Below, piece by piece: positions 1-5,586 of a stretch of DNA of 6,124 nt. Origin of the DNA: Bacillota bacterium (GTDB taxonomy: Bacteria > Bacillota_A > Clostridia > Peptostreptococcales > Anaerovoracaceae); the NCBI GenBank assembly GCA_017547345.1, contig JAFYPY010000038.1, positions 1 to 6,124 on the forward strand, read 5' to 3'. The notes under the pieces were generated by a model. That model was not told the DNA's origin and made no database searches. It worked only from the letters and a program-made list of their open reading frames with translations. Both the position numbers and the translations under genes were made by a program. Within the stretch, counting starts at the first letter, position 1, and every line of letters starts with the position of its first letter.

Positions 1-255
1 ATTAGGCACAGCAAAGCCCTTGATTGCAATCGCAAAGGCTGCTATAAGGAAACCAACAAGAAGGACTGCACACCAAGACAGAGCCTTTTTTCTCTTAAAC
101 TTTAGTTGTCTGCGCTCATCCGCCTCCTCAACCCACTTATCGAAGGTCTCTCTGGAAGGCATCTCTATTAAATCTTCTAAGTCTTCGAAGTCCCCTTCAC
201 GCAAGGCAGCTTCCAGCTTTTCGCCTATGCTCTTTCTATAATCCTTATTTTCCAT
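1..255 (-). CDS. Single-pass membrane protein, putative anti-sigma factor (3' end beyond window)
   Basis: The first 85 residues are visible; the gene runs off the left edge with its frame open. The N-terminal part (about 1-57) is charged and soluble-looking, rich in Glu, Asp, Lys and Arg. A basic patch KFKRKK (52-57) leads into one hydrophobic segment at about 58-80 (start ALSWCAVLLVGFL). By the positive-inside rule the N-terminus should be cytoplasmic, as in membrane-bound anti-sigma factors. The start at 255 has AGGGAGGG at 263-270 with a 7-base spacer; an in-frame ATG at 261 lies too close to that site. The gene begins 11 bases inside the end of the sigma factor gene, so the two are very likely translationally coupled. 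No HxxxCxxC zinc anti-sigma motif is visible. The anti-sigma role is inferred only from position and topology; the protein family is not recognised, and the extracytoplasmic part is outside the window. Confidence 0.75.
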   Translation of the reverse strand, partial: MENKDYRKSIGEKLEAALREGDFEDLEDLIEMPSRETFDKWVEEADERRQLKFKRKKALSWCAVLLVGFLIAAFAIAIKGFAVPN

Positions 256-787
256 GTTCATACCCTCCCTCAATCAAGAGATCCCTCAATTTTATCTTTG
301 CCCTTCTGGCGATACTCTTGGTATTATTCAAATTCTCACCTATCATCACCGCAATATCCTTCAGCTTTTCGTCATACTCATACTGAAGGCACAAAACTAG
401 CCTTTCTTTTTCGCTCAGCTTCATCAGACTCTCGCGAAGTAGGCAAATATCCGAATCAATAATCATCTTCTCTAAAACGTCGCTTTCATAGGCATTTTCG
501 CTTCTTAATTGTACCATATCTTCTTCGAAAGCACATTCAATAATTGATATATTGCTATATTTTCTTTTGTGTATAAGCCCCGTTGTCCTAGCGATGGCAA
601 TAAGCCACGCTTTTGCGCTATTTATGTCTCTTAGGTCTTTTACATTGCGAAATGCTATTACATAGGTTTCATGAATAGTATCCTTCAAATCTTCCGGCTC
701 TAAACCGAACTTACTCAAATATCGCACCACATCTTTATAATATGTCATTAGTAAGTTTCTTCTTTGCTCTATCTCCCTATCATTCAT
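245..787 (-). CDS. RNA polymerase sigma factor, sigma-70 family, ECF-like
   Basis: This 180-residue protein has the two-domain layout and size of an ECF (group 4) sigma factor, which directs RNA polymerase to a small set of promoters. Region 2 lies at about 12-77; it includes the stretch DLKDTIHETYVIAFRNV, where core RNA polymerase binds, and then AKAWLIAIARTTGLIHKRK, the usual -10 recognition helix ending in basic residues. An acidic linker (about 85-112) follows. Region 4 lies at about 118-172: LMKLSEKERLVLCLQYEY starts it, and a helix-turn-helix follows (KDIAVMIGENLNNTKSIARRAKIKLRDLL). There is no region 1.1 or 3. The ATG at 787 is preceded by AAGAAGGTG at a good distance. The downstream membrane-protein gene overlaps its last 11 bases. 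An XRE gene lies upstream behind a terminator, and no clear housekeeping promoter is seen in the 76-base gap. The target promoters cannot be told from this window. Confidence 0.9.
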   Translation of the reverse strand: MNDREIEQRRNLLMTYYKDVVRYLSKFGLEPEDLKDTIHETYVIAFRNVKDLRDINSAKAWLIAIARTTGLIHKRKYSNISIIECAFEEDMVQLRSENAYESDVLEKMIIDSDICLLRESLMKLSEKERLVLCLQYEYDEKLKDIAVMIGENLNNTKSIARRAKIKLRDLLIEGGYEHGK

Positions 788-817
788 GATGTCACCTTCT
801 TTTCGTCATCTTTAATT

Positions 818-849
818 AAAAAAGCACCTTCTTCTCAGAAAGCGCTTTT
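818..849 (-). terminator. Rho-independent terminator after the minus-strand XRE gene
   Basis: Read on the minus strand, bases 849-837 pair with 832-820 to form a 13-bp stem. The stem contains two G-U wobbles and no mismatch, closes on a GAGA tetraloop (836-833), and runs into a U6 tract at 823-818. On the plus strand the two wobbles become A-C mismatches and there is no good T run, so the signal is specific to the minus strand. It sits 15 bases past the XRE stop codon and about 31 bases before the sigma factor start. It should therefore separate the two genes or let only part of the transcripts through. Confidence 0.88.
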
Positions 850-863
850 CTCAATACCATAAT

Positions 864-1241
864 CTATTCTGCTGTGACTCCGTCTACATATATCTCAGCA
901 ATTTCGCGTATTCCCTTTAGCTGTCTGGCATCGCACTTGTGGATGAGTTCTATTATTTCCTCTTTGAATCGAATGGCAGTTTTGTCCGTTTCTATTTCAT
1001 AAATGCATCCTGCTAGCAGATAATCCGCAGTAACATTCAATACTTGTGTCAAAATATAAAAACGCTTTATAGAAAGGCCTTTGTTTCCGTATTCGATGTC
1101 AGCAATGAACTGTGGAGACACATTTATTAGTTCCGCCAAATCTTCTCTGCTCATCTCTAGCGCAATGCGTCGTTCCCTGATTCGTTTGCCCATTTCTTTT
1201 AAATCCAAATCTTTAAGATCTTTATCTAAAACCTTAGCCAT
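864..1241 (-). CDS. XRE-family helix-turn-helix transcriptional regulator
   Basis: This 125-residue DNA-binding protein carries one HTH_3/XRE (Cro/CI-like) domain at about 18-77. The pattern is typical: MGKRIRERRIALEMSREDLAELINVS, then recognition helix PQFIADIEYG, then a helix ending LNVTADYLLAG. A short helical tail (about 88-120, with EEIIELIHKCDARQLKGIREIAEIY) is probably for dimerisation. The first 17 residues are an unusual charged leader rich in Lys, Asp and Leu. The ATG at 1241 is the first in-frame start, since an in-frame TAA lies two codons upstream. However, the best Shine-Dalgarno (GAAGGG, ending at 1257) is 15 bases away and fits better a tiny five-codon frame that overlaps this start; ATG at codon 17 is the alternative start. 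It is transcribed divergently from a second XRE gene and is followed by a terminator and the sigma factor. Its operators are probably in the 1273-1387 region. The ligand is unknown. Confidence 0.9.
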   Translation of the reverse strand: MAKVLDKDLKDLDLKEMGKRIRERRIALEMSREDLAELINVSPQFIADIEYGNKGLSIKRFYILTQVLNVTADYLLAGCIYEIETDKTAIRFKEEIIELIHKCDARQLKGIREIAEIYVDGVTAE

Positions 1242-1251
1242 CGTTTATCAT
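1234..1251 (-). other. Possible five-codon leader ORF overlapping the XRE start
   Basis: Reading from 1251, ATG ATA AAC GAT GGC TAA encodes MINDG and stops at 1234. GAAGGG lies 5 bases before its ATG, an ideal spacing. Its stop overlaps the start region of the XRE gene (ATG at 1241, another frame), so terminating ribosomes could restart on the regulator. A frame this short can arise by chance; the only support is that the ribosome binding site fits it better than it fits the regulator's own ATG. Confidence 0.25.
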
Positions 1252-1272
1252 GATATCCCTTCAAAATCAATT

Positions 1273-1300
1273 TCTATAACAAAAAGTTATCACTTTTCAA
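1273..1300 (-). promoter_or_regulatory. Sigma-A-type promoter for the minus-strand XRE gene
   Basis: On the minus strand, TTGAAA (1300-1295) serves as the -35 and TATAGA (1278-1273) as the -10, with a 16-base spacer. Transcription would start near 1266, about 25 bases before the XRE ATG. A palindrome (1276-1290) lies in the spacer and touches the -10. One CAACTTTT copy (1298-1305) overlaps the -35. Both suggest autoregulation or cross-repression. Confidence 0.55.
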
Positions 1301-1309
1301 CTTTTAGTT
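1276..1309. promoter_or_regulatory. Candidate operator cluster, left (minus-strand promoter side)
   Basis: Two short inverted repeats sit here. One is ATAAC-AAAAA-GTTAT at 1276-1290 (5-bp arms). The other is AACT-TTT-AGTT at 1299-1309 (4-bp arms), part of CAACTTTTAGTT. In addition AAAAGTT (1282-1288) is the inverse of AACTTTT (1299-1305). All overlap the predicted minus-strand promoter, as expected for XRE-type repressor sites. Which of the two XRE proteins would bind is not known. Confidence 0.4.
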
Positions 1310-1354
1310 AAACCAACTGACAGATTTGTTTTTACGCTAAAAGACAAAAACTTC

Positions 1355-1387
1355 CAACTTTTGCATTTTTAATGCAACTTTTTAGTG
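1355..1387. promoter_or_regulatory. Candidate operator cluster, right, with a 17-bp palindrome
   Basis: TTGCATT-TTT-AATGCAA at 1361-1377 is a perfect inverted repeat with 7-bp arms. It lies between two further copies of CAACTTTT, at 1355-1362 and 1375-1382; the second extends to CAACTTTTTAGTG. The symmetry and length suit a dimeric helix-turn-helix regulator. The block ends just upstream of, or within, the weak plus-strand -35 region, so a bound protein could either repress or help that promoter. Confidence 0.45.
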
Positions 1388-1409
1388 ATTTTCTTATCTA
1401 TTATATATA
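1379..1409 (+). promoter_or_regulatory. Probable promoter for the plus-strand XRE gene
   Basis: An AT-rich -10 region is present at 1399-1409 (TATTATATATA), giving a leader of roughly 30-40 bases before the ATG at 1449. No good -35 hexamer lies 16-18 bases upstream; the best options are T-rich, around 1379-1386. The exact -10 register is uncertain. A poor -35 next to a palindrome fits a regulated promoter. Confidence 0.4.
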
Positions 1410-1448
1410 GAAGGGGCAATGGAAATAATTTAAGAAAAGGAGTAACAT

Positions 1449-1856
1449 ATGAAACTAGAGACTCAAATCTGCATTGCTAAAAACATAAGGATGCTTAGGA
1501 CCTTGCAAGGCGTCAGTCAAGTTCGTATGGCCGTTGACCTTGGTCTATCCAAGGACAATTATGCAGGTTATGAACTTGGAAACAAAGAACCAGATGCAGA
1601 ATTTCTGTATAAGTTGGCCCTTAGGTGCAACATTAAAATGGATGCTTTCTTTGAGAAGAACGAAAAGGAGTTTTTAAGGATGATTGCACAGAAACAATAT
1701 GCAGATGATCATTTGGCAATTTTAATTGACCATTACAATGATTTGTCTTCCTTCTCTAAAGGTATGCTTTTGGAAAAGGCCCTTCAACTACTTGAAAGGG
1801 ATAAAGAAATTGAGAGAAACCGAGAGCTATTAAAAAAGAGACGAGGAGACAAATAG
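1449..1856 (+). CDS. XRE-family helix-turn-helix transcriptional regulator
   Basis: This 135-residue protein has an N-terminal XRE/HTH_3 domain at about 8-67. It begins IAKNIRMLRTLQGVSQVRMAV, continues with the DNA-contacting turn LGLSKDNYAGYELGNKEPDAE, and ends LALRCNIKMDAFFE. The tail (about 72-135) is helical and charged, with a leucine-rich stretch (LLEKALQLLERDKE) and a strongly basic end (KKRRGDK); it probably serves in oligomerisation. The start ATG has AAGGAG at 1437-1442 with a 6-base spacer. It stands alone on the plus strand, divergent from the other XRE gene, and shares with it the patterned gap at 1242-1448. It ends at a bidirectional terminator facing the clc operon. Its layout (N-terminal HTH plus a short two-helix tail) matches that of the minus-strand XRE protein, so the pair may be distant paralogues. 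Targets and ligand are unknown. Confidence 0.9.
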   Translation: MKLETQICIAKNIRMLRTLQGVSQVRMAVDLGLSKDNYAGYELGNKEPDAEFLYKLALRCNIKMDAFFEKNEKEFLRMIAQKQYADDHLAILIDHYNDLSSFSKGMLLEKALQLLERDKEIERNRELLKKRRGDK

Positions 1857-1900
1857 ACTACAAATATATGCAATAGAATTGAACACTACAACTACATACT

Positions 1901-1950
1901 AAAAAAGCGTGGGCTCAAGCTTTATTTACATAAGTTTGAACTCACGCTTT
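1901..1950. terminator. Bidirectional terminator between convergent genes
   Basis: AAAGCGTG (1904-1911) pairs perfectly with CACGCTTT (1943-1950), and the stem continues inward (about 1912-1922 with 1932-1942) with one mismatch and two wobbles on the plus strand. The loop is around 1923-1931. On the minus strand the stem runs into T6 (1906-1901), a classic terminator 3 bases past the clc stop codon. On the plus strand it is followed by TTTATTCTATTT, a weaker U-rich tail. It ends both the plus-strand XRE transcript and the minus-strand operon. Confidence 0.85.
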
Positions 1951-1953
1951 ATT

Positions 1954-3576
1954 CTATTTGTTAAACATCGTCTTGCACTTTTCTTCTAATTCGTATTGCA
2001 CACTCATTACCATATCTTCATTGCATAAGACTGCAAGCTTATCCCCGGCTTCAATTTTCGTTCCTCCGTGTGGCACGATTTCGTGGCCATCCCTTAATAT
2101 AGAAACTACTAGTGCGCCTTTTGGTAATCTAATGGTCGACAACTCTTGTCCTTCCATCATAGAGCCAAAATAAACTTCACTTTCAATGAGGACTTTATTC
2201 CTTCTACTAGGCTTCTTTGCCTTGCTTCCGTCAACAAGCCTTTCTGTAAGTGCTTCATATAAAGGAGGACTCTTCATAAAATCTGCAACCATATATGCCA
2301 CTAGCGAAACCATTGCCAATGAAAGTAGATTTGAGAAAGTTCCTGTCATTTCGCATATGAGTATGATTCCTGTAATAGGAGCTCTTACTATTGCGCTAAA
2401 ATATCCTGCCATTCCAAGGATTACGAAATACTGAAGATATGTTTCTTCATATCCTGCAATAGGACTAATTGCCTCTGTAAAAAATCCCCCTGCAAGTGCC
2501 CCCAAAACGAGCATAGGAAGGAATGTCCCTCCCGGAAGTCCCGTCCCAAAGCTTATCATAGATGTGATAAACTTTACTGCCAAAAGTCCAAGAATGAGTC
2601 CTGCACCCATCTTTCCACTAGCCACGGGCTCAATCAATGAAGATCCACTGCCAAGAGCTGATGGCATGAAGATAGCAAGAATAATTACCATAACAAATGG
2701 AATTGCCATTCTTTTGACCGGTATAGGAATCTTCGCAAAGATGTCCTGAGTTAAGAAAGTAACCTTAGTATAAATGATTCCAAATATGCCAAGGGCTATT
2801 CCAAGGACCACTACAAGCCACATGCGTTGTAATGGAAGCCCATCACTTACAGTGAATTCGAAGATAGGCTTCATCCCGAATATGTATGCTGCAATACAGT
2901 CAGCACTTATAGCCGCTGCCATGGTCGTTAAAAGAACTTCCTGTGAGAAATTCTTGTGCATTTCTTCCAAGGTGAATACTACACCCGCAAGAGGCGCACC
3001 AAAGGCAGCCGCAAGGCCTGCTCCACTTCCCGCCGTTATCAACATTCTTTCTTCTGTTCTAAGACCTCTGTTGATTCTCGAAAATCCTTTTCCCGACATA
3101 GCACCTAGCTGCACGCTAGGTCCTTCGCTACCGAGTGACAGTCCTGCACCTATAGCCAGCAGACTCCCTATAAACTTGGCGAGAATTACCTGTAGCCAGT
3201 TTGCATTGAGTTTGCCCTTCATTTCTGCTTCAACCTGAGGTATACCGCTTCCTGCCGCCACAGGTTCTCTTTTGGATACAGCCGTAGCAACAAATAAAGC
3301 AAAGATTATGAGGCCTATTCCAAGAAGCCCTACGAGGAACTTCTGAGATGCCGCCGAAACCATAATTGTTCTCATTGTTTCGACTTCATGGAAGGCGTAT
3401 CTATATAAAGATACTATACTCCCAGTAAATGCACCGACACCTACCCCCTGCAAGATAAGCTTGTACTTAAAACTGTCTTTTCGCTTGAGGATTTGTTTTG
3501 TTGCCGTGGCCCTGGTCCTTTTCAAATGTTCTTTTGTAGATTTTATATGTCGTCTTTTAATTATCTTTTTAGCCAT
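1954..3576 (-). CDS. ClC-family chloride/proton antiporter with C-terminal TrkA-C domain
   Basis: This 540-residue polytopic membrane protein should exchange chloride for protons across the cytoplasmic membrane. ClC signatures appear in order: GSGIP (109-113, chloride-binding Ser), GSEGPSVQLGA (149-159, gating Glu at 151; the family motif is often GREGP), GAPLAGVVFTLEEM (193-206), GTGLPGGTFLP (344-354), and a Tyr at 440 in PPLYEAL matching the inner-gate Tyr. The Glu pair at 204-205 matches E202/E203 of E. coli ClcA, where E203 is the internal proton glutamate; this argues for an exchanger and not a channel. GSGIP argues against the fluoride-specific CLC-F branch. A basic N-terminal tail (1-38) precedes the first membrane helix. 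Residues about 465-535 form a TrkA-C (RCK_C) ligand-binding domain (KGALVVSILRDG, IEAGDKLAVL) instead of CBS domains. GGGAG-type ribosome binding (GGGAG, 5-base spacer) precedes the ATG. It is the last gene of the operon, 13 bases after the DUF1846 gene. Confidence 0.95.
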   Translation of the reverse strand: MAKKIIKRRHIKSTKEHLKRTRATATKQILKRKDSFKYKLILQGVGVGAFTGSIVSLYRYAFHEVETMRTIMVSAASQKFLVGLLGIGLIIFALFVATAVSKREPVAAGSGIPQVEAEMKGKLNANWLQVILAKFIGSLLAIGAGLSLGSEGPSVQLGAMSGKGFSRINRGLRTEERMLITAGSGAGLAAAFGAPLAGVVFTLEEMHKNFSQEVLLTTMAAAISADCIAAYIFGMKPIFEFTVSDGLPLQRMWLVVVLGIALGIFGIIYTKVTFLTQDIFAKIPIPVKRMAIPFVMVIILAIFMPSALGSGSSLIEPVASGKMGAGLILGLLAVKFITSMISFGTGLPGGTFLPMLVLGALAGGFFTEAISPIAGYEETYLQYFVILGMAGYFSAIVRAPITGIILICEMTGTFSNLLSLAMVSLVAYMVADFMKSPPLYEALTERLVDGSKAKKPSRRNKVLIESEVYFGSMMEGQELSTIRLPKGALVVSILRDGHEIVPHGGTKIEAGDKLAVLCNEDMVMSVQYELEEKCKTMFNK

Positions 3577-3589
3577 TTATACTCCCAAA

Positions 3590-5101
3590 TTATGCAAAAT
3601 ACAAGTTTGTAGTCACATATTCAGGATCGCATGTTACATCAATACCCATGCTTCTTAAAGTCTGCTCGTCTCTCTCACTTAGTATAGCTGTACAATGCGC
3701 CTTGCATCCCTTTAGGCTTGTAAGCATTTCTGTTGCCTTCTTTGCACAAGGGTTGCTTTCTGCGGAAATTGATAAGGCAATTAGAATTTCTTCTAAGTTT
3801 AAGCTTGTTCTATCGTGATTTAGAACATCAGCCTTTAGTACCTGAATATCATTAAATACATTTGGTGCAATTACATATTTTTCGTCATCAATGCCGGCAA
3901 GTCTCTTAACACCGTTAAGGACTGCTGCAGCTGCTGCTACCATTCTGCGGCTAGATCTACCTGTTACGATGCTTCCGTCTGGCATTTCTAGTGCCATAAC
4001 TACGGCATTGGCGTATTTTTCATCTAAGCTACGCTTGTATTCAGCGTATTCTCTCGCTTCGTTTACAACTTTTCTGTCTTCTTCCTTAGCATTTACTTCC
4101 TTCATTAGAAGTTCTGAACGTTCAAGGGCACTTTCAGAAATATATCCCTTCTTATAGTCGCACTTGGCAATCATAACTCTACGGATGATTTCCTGAACGC
4201 ATGCTTCCTTGACTGCTTCATCGTCAGTGATACAGAATCCCACTCTGTTTACACCCATGTCTGTTGGTGATAAGTACTTTGTTTCGCCTGTAATCTTTTC
4301 GATGATTCTCTTAACAACAGGGAAAACTTCAAGGTCTCTGTTATAGTTAACAGCCATCTCTCCATAAGCTTCTAAATGGAAGGAGTCAATCATGTTTACG
4401 TCCTTTAAGTCAGCTGTTGCTGCTTCATAAGATAAGTTTACAGGATGCTTTAGTGGTAGGTTCCAAACTGGGAATGTTTCGAACTTGGCATAACCAACCT
4501 TTACACCTCTTTTATACTCATGGTAAAGCTGGGATAAGCATGTAGCTAGCTTACCACTGCCGCCGCCGGGACCTGTTACTACTGCAAGCGGCTTAGTAAC
4601 TTCAATATATGGGTTTGCGCCATAGCCTTCTTCACTTACGATAGTCTCAACATCTGTAGGATATCCCTTTGTATAATTGTGCTTATACGTTCTGATGCCT
4701 CTTCTTTCAAGTCTATTAATGAACTTGTTAACAGCAGGCGCATCTTCGTAACGAGTCACAACTACGCTGTTTACTGACAGATCATATTTGCGGAAAATAT
4801 CAATAAGTCTTAAAACTTCAAGGTCATAAGTGATGCCGAAATCCTGTCTAGTCTTGCTGTTGATGATATCTCCTGAATAAATGCAAATAATGATTTCTGC
4901 CTGATCCTTTAGCTTCTGAAGCAATTTGATCTTTGCATTTTCATCAAAGCCTGGCAATACACGCATAGCATGCTTGTCATGGACTAATTTGCCGCCAAAT
5001 TCAAGATATAGTCTTTCGCCATCTCCCTGATTGATTCTTTCAAGGATATATTTTGATTGCTCTTCGATGTACTTTTCTGAATCGAAACCTATTCTTTGCA
5101 T
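3590..5101 (-). CDS. DUF1846 (UPF0371) family protein, function unknown
   Basis: This full-length 503-residue protein belongs to the DUF1846/UPF0371 family, recognised from its overall sequence ([15 protein letters not shown] at the start, [22 protein letters not shown] at about 31-52, [12 protein letters not shown] at 278-289, [17 protein letters not shown] at 381-397). No signal peptide or membrane segment is seen, so it is cytosolic. GPGGGSGK at 177-184, preceded by the hydrophobic strand PLAVVT, looks like a Walker A P-loop, although Leu follows the Lys where Ser/Thr is usual. This suggests nucleotide or phosphate binding, but no reaction is known to me for the family. The C-terminal third (about 365-475) is a second compact block holding most of the remaining conserved residues, including several Cys (452, 466, 470). 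GAGGG lies 6 bases before the ATG. It sits 41 bases after the DUF1934 gene and 13 before clc. Confidence 0.93.
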   Translation of the reverse strand: MQRIGFDSEKYIEEQSKYILERINQGDGERLYLEFGGKLVHDKHAMRVLPGFDENAKIKLLQKLKDQAEIIICIYSGDIINSKTRQDFGITYDLEVLRLIDIFRKYDLSVNSVVVTRYEDAPAVNKFINRLERRGIRTYKHNYTKGYPTDVETIVSEEGYGANPYIEVTKPLAVVTGPGGGSGKLATCLSQLYHEYKRGVKVGYAKFETFPVWNLPLKHPVNLSYEAATADLKDVNMIDSFHLEAYGEMAVNYNRDLEVFPVVKRIIEKITGETKYLSPTDMGVNRVGFCITDDEAVKEACVQEIIRRVMIAKCDYKKGYISESALERSELLMKEVNAKEEDRKVVNEAREYAEYKRSLDEKYANAVVMALEMPDGSIVTGRSSRRMVAAAAAVLNGVKRLAGIDDEKYVIAPNVFNDIQVLKADVLNHDRTSLNLEEILIALSISAESNPCAKKATEMLTSLKGCKAHCTAILSERDEQTLRSMGIDVTCDPEYVTTNLYFA

Positions 5102-5142
5102 TTTCTTCCCTCGTTTCTAATCTATTTATGTTAACTTCTAAT

Positions 5143-5568
5143 TTACATTACTTCGATTGTAAGTCTGTTCTGGCTTTCTACCATGCCGTCCATGCTGATT
5201 TTATACTCAACATCGATAATTCCCTTTAGTTCATCTTTGTCGAATCCATTCTTAACGTAATTTGTCAGCACCTCGATTCCCATCGGGCCATAAGGTGTGT
5301 TATATACGCTGTTAAATCTCTTGCCTGTTTCAAAATATAGTTCTGTATTAAAACCGAAGTCTCCGTTTCTTCTCATTTTAACGGAATCTTCCGTCATCTT
5401 GATTGTTGTTGAACATCCCTTCATGCCGGACACTTCTGTTTCATCGTACATTATGTAAAAAGCGTTGTTTCTCTCATAAAGTTTGCCATCTGTCACAAAC
5501 TCCATCTGATCTTCTTCGACGTCTTTTATCTTTTGCTTTCCTGTAATCTTTAGAGTAATCTCTTTCAT
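5143..5568 (-). CDS. DUF1934 (YwiB-like) beta-barrel protein
   Basis: This 141-residue cytosolic protein matches the DUF1934 family typified by Bacillus subtilis YwiB, a small lipocalin-like beta-barrel of unknown function. Alternating strands fit that fold: ITLKITGKQKI, MEFVTDGKLYERNNAFYIMYDETE, TTIKMTEDSVKMRRNGDFGFNTELYFETGKRF, and the closing strand GIIDVEYKISMDGMVESQNRLTIEV. The family hallmark order is kept: a 'Y..YDE' strand, then a strand ending in R.G, then a strand before YNTPYGPMGIEVLT. The ATG at 5568 is chosen because AAAGGG lies 9 bases before it. A longer frame from TTG at 5586 would add six residues but would place that ribosome binding site inside the coding region. The gene follows hslO by 18 bases, so the two are probably co-transcribed. 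Function is not known. Confidence 0.87.
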   Translation of the reverse strand: MKEITLKITGKQKIKDVEEDQMEFVTDGKLYERNNAFYIMYDETEVSGMKGCSTTIKMTEDSVKMRRNGDFGFNTELYFETGKRFNSVYNTPYGPMGIEVLTNYVKNGFDKDELKGIIDVEYKISMDGMVESQNRLTIEVM

Positions 5569-5586
5569 TTCCAAGGACCCTTTCAA

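Noticed and set aside
20..241. Plus-strand 73-residue open frame
   Set aside because: Antisense to the membrane protein gene, which has a good ribosome binding site, a coherent transmembrane segment and overlap with sigma; the plus frame is low-complexity Ser/Lys-rich.
245..1241. Toxin-antitoxin system
   Set aside because: The XRE protein has no adjacent toxin-like partner; the downstream protein is clearly a sigma factor and is separated by a terminator.
1081..1311. Plus-strand 76-residue open frame
   Set aside because: Antisense to the XRE domain and its promoter; no recognisable domain and no ribosome binding site.
864..1856. Prophage or mobile-element control region (CI/Cro-like pair)
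   Set aside because: The divergent XRE pair resembles one, but no integrase, attachment repeats or phage genes are in the window, and the flanks are ordinary chromosomal genes.
1958..3658. Five plus-strand frames (61-154 residues) opposite clc
   Set aside because: They are shadows of the ClC gene: composition reflects reverse-complemented transmembrane codons, and the minus frame has all family motifs.
3891..4157. Plus-strand 88-residue frame
   Set aside because: Antisense to a conserved part of the DUF1846 gene; Ala/Ser/Leu-rich with no domain.
5102..5142. Terminator or internal promoter between the DUF1934 and DUF1846 genes
   Set aside because: The gap is AT-rich but shows no hairpin with a T run and no convincing -35/-10 pair.
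5569..5586. TTG start for the DUF1934 gene, directly after the hslO stop
   Set aside because: ATG at 5568 has AAAGGG 9 bases upstream; the TTG start would bury that site in the coding sequence and has no clear site of its own.
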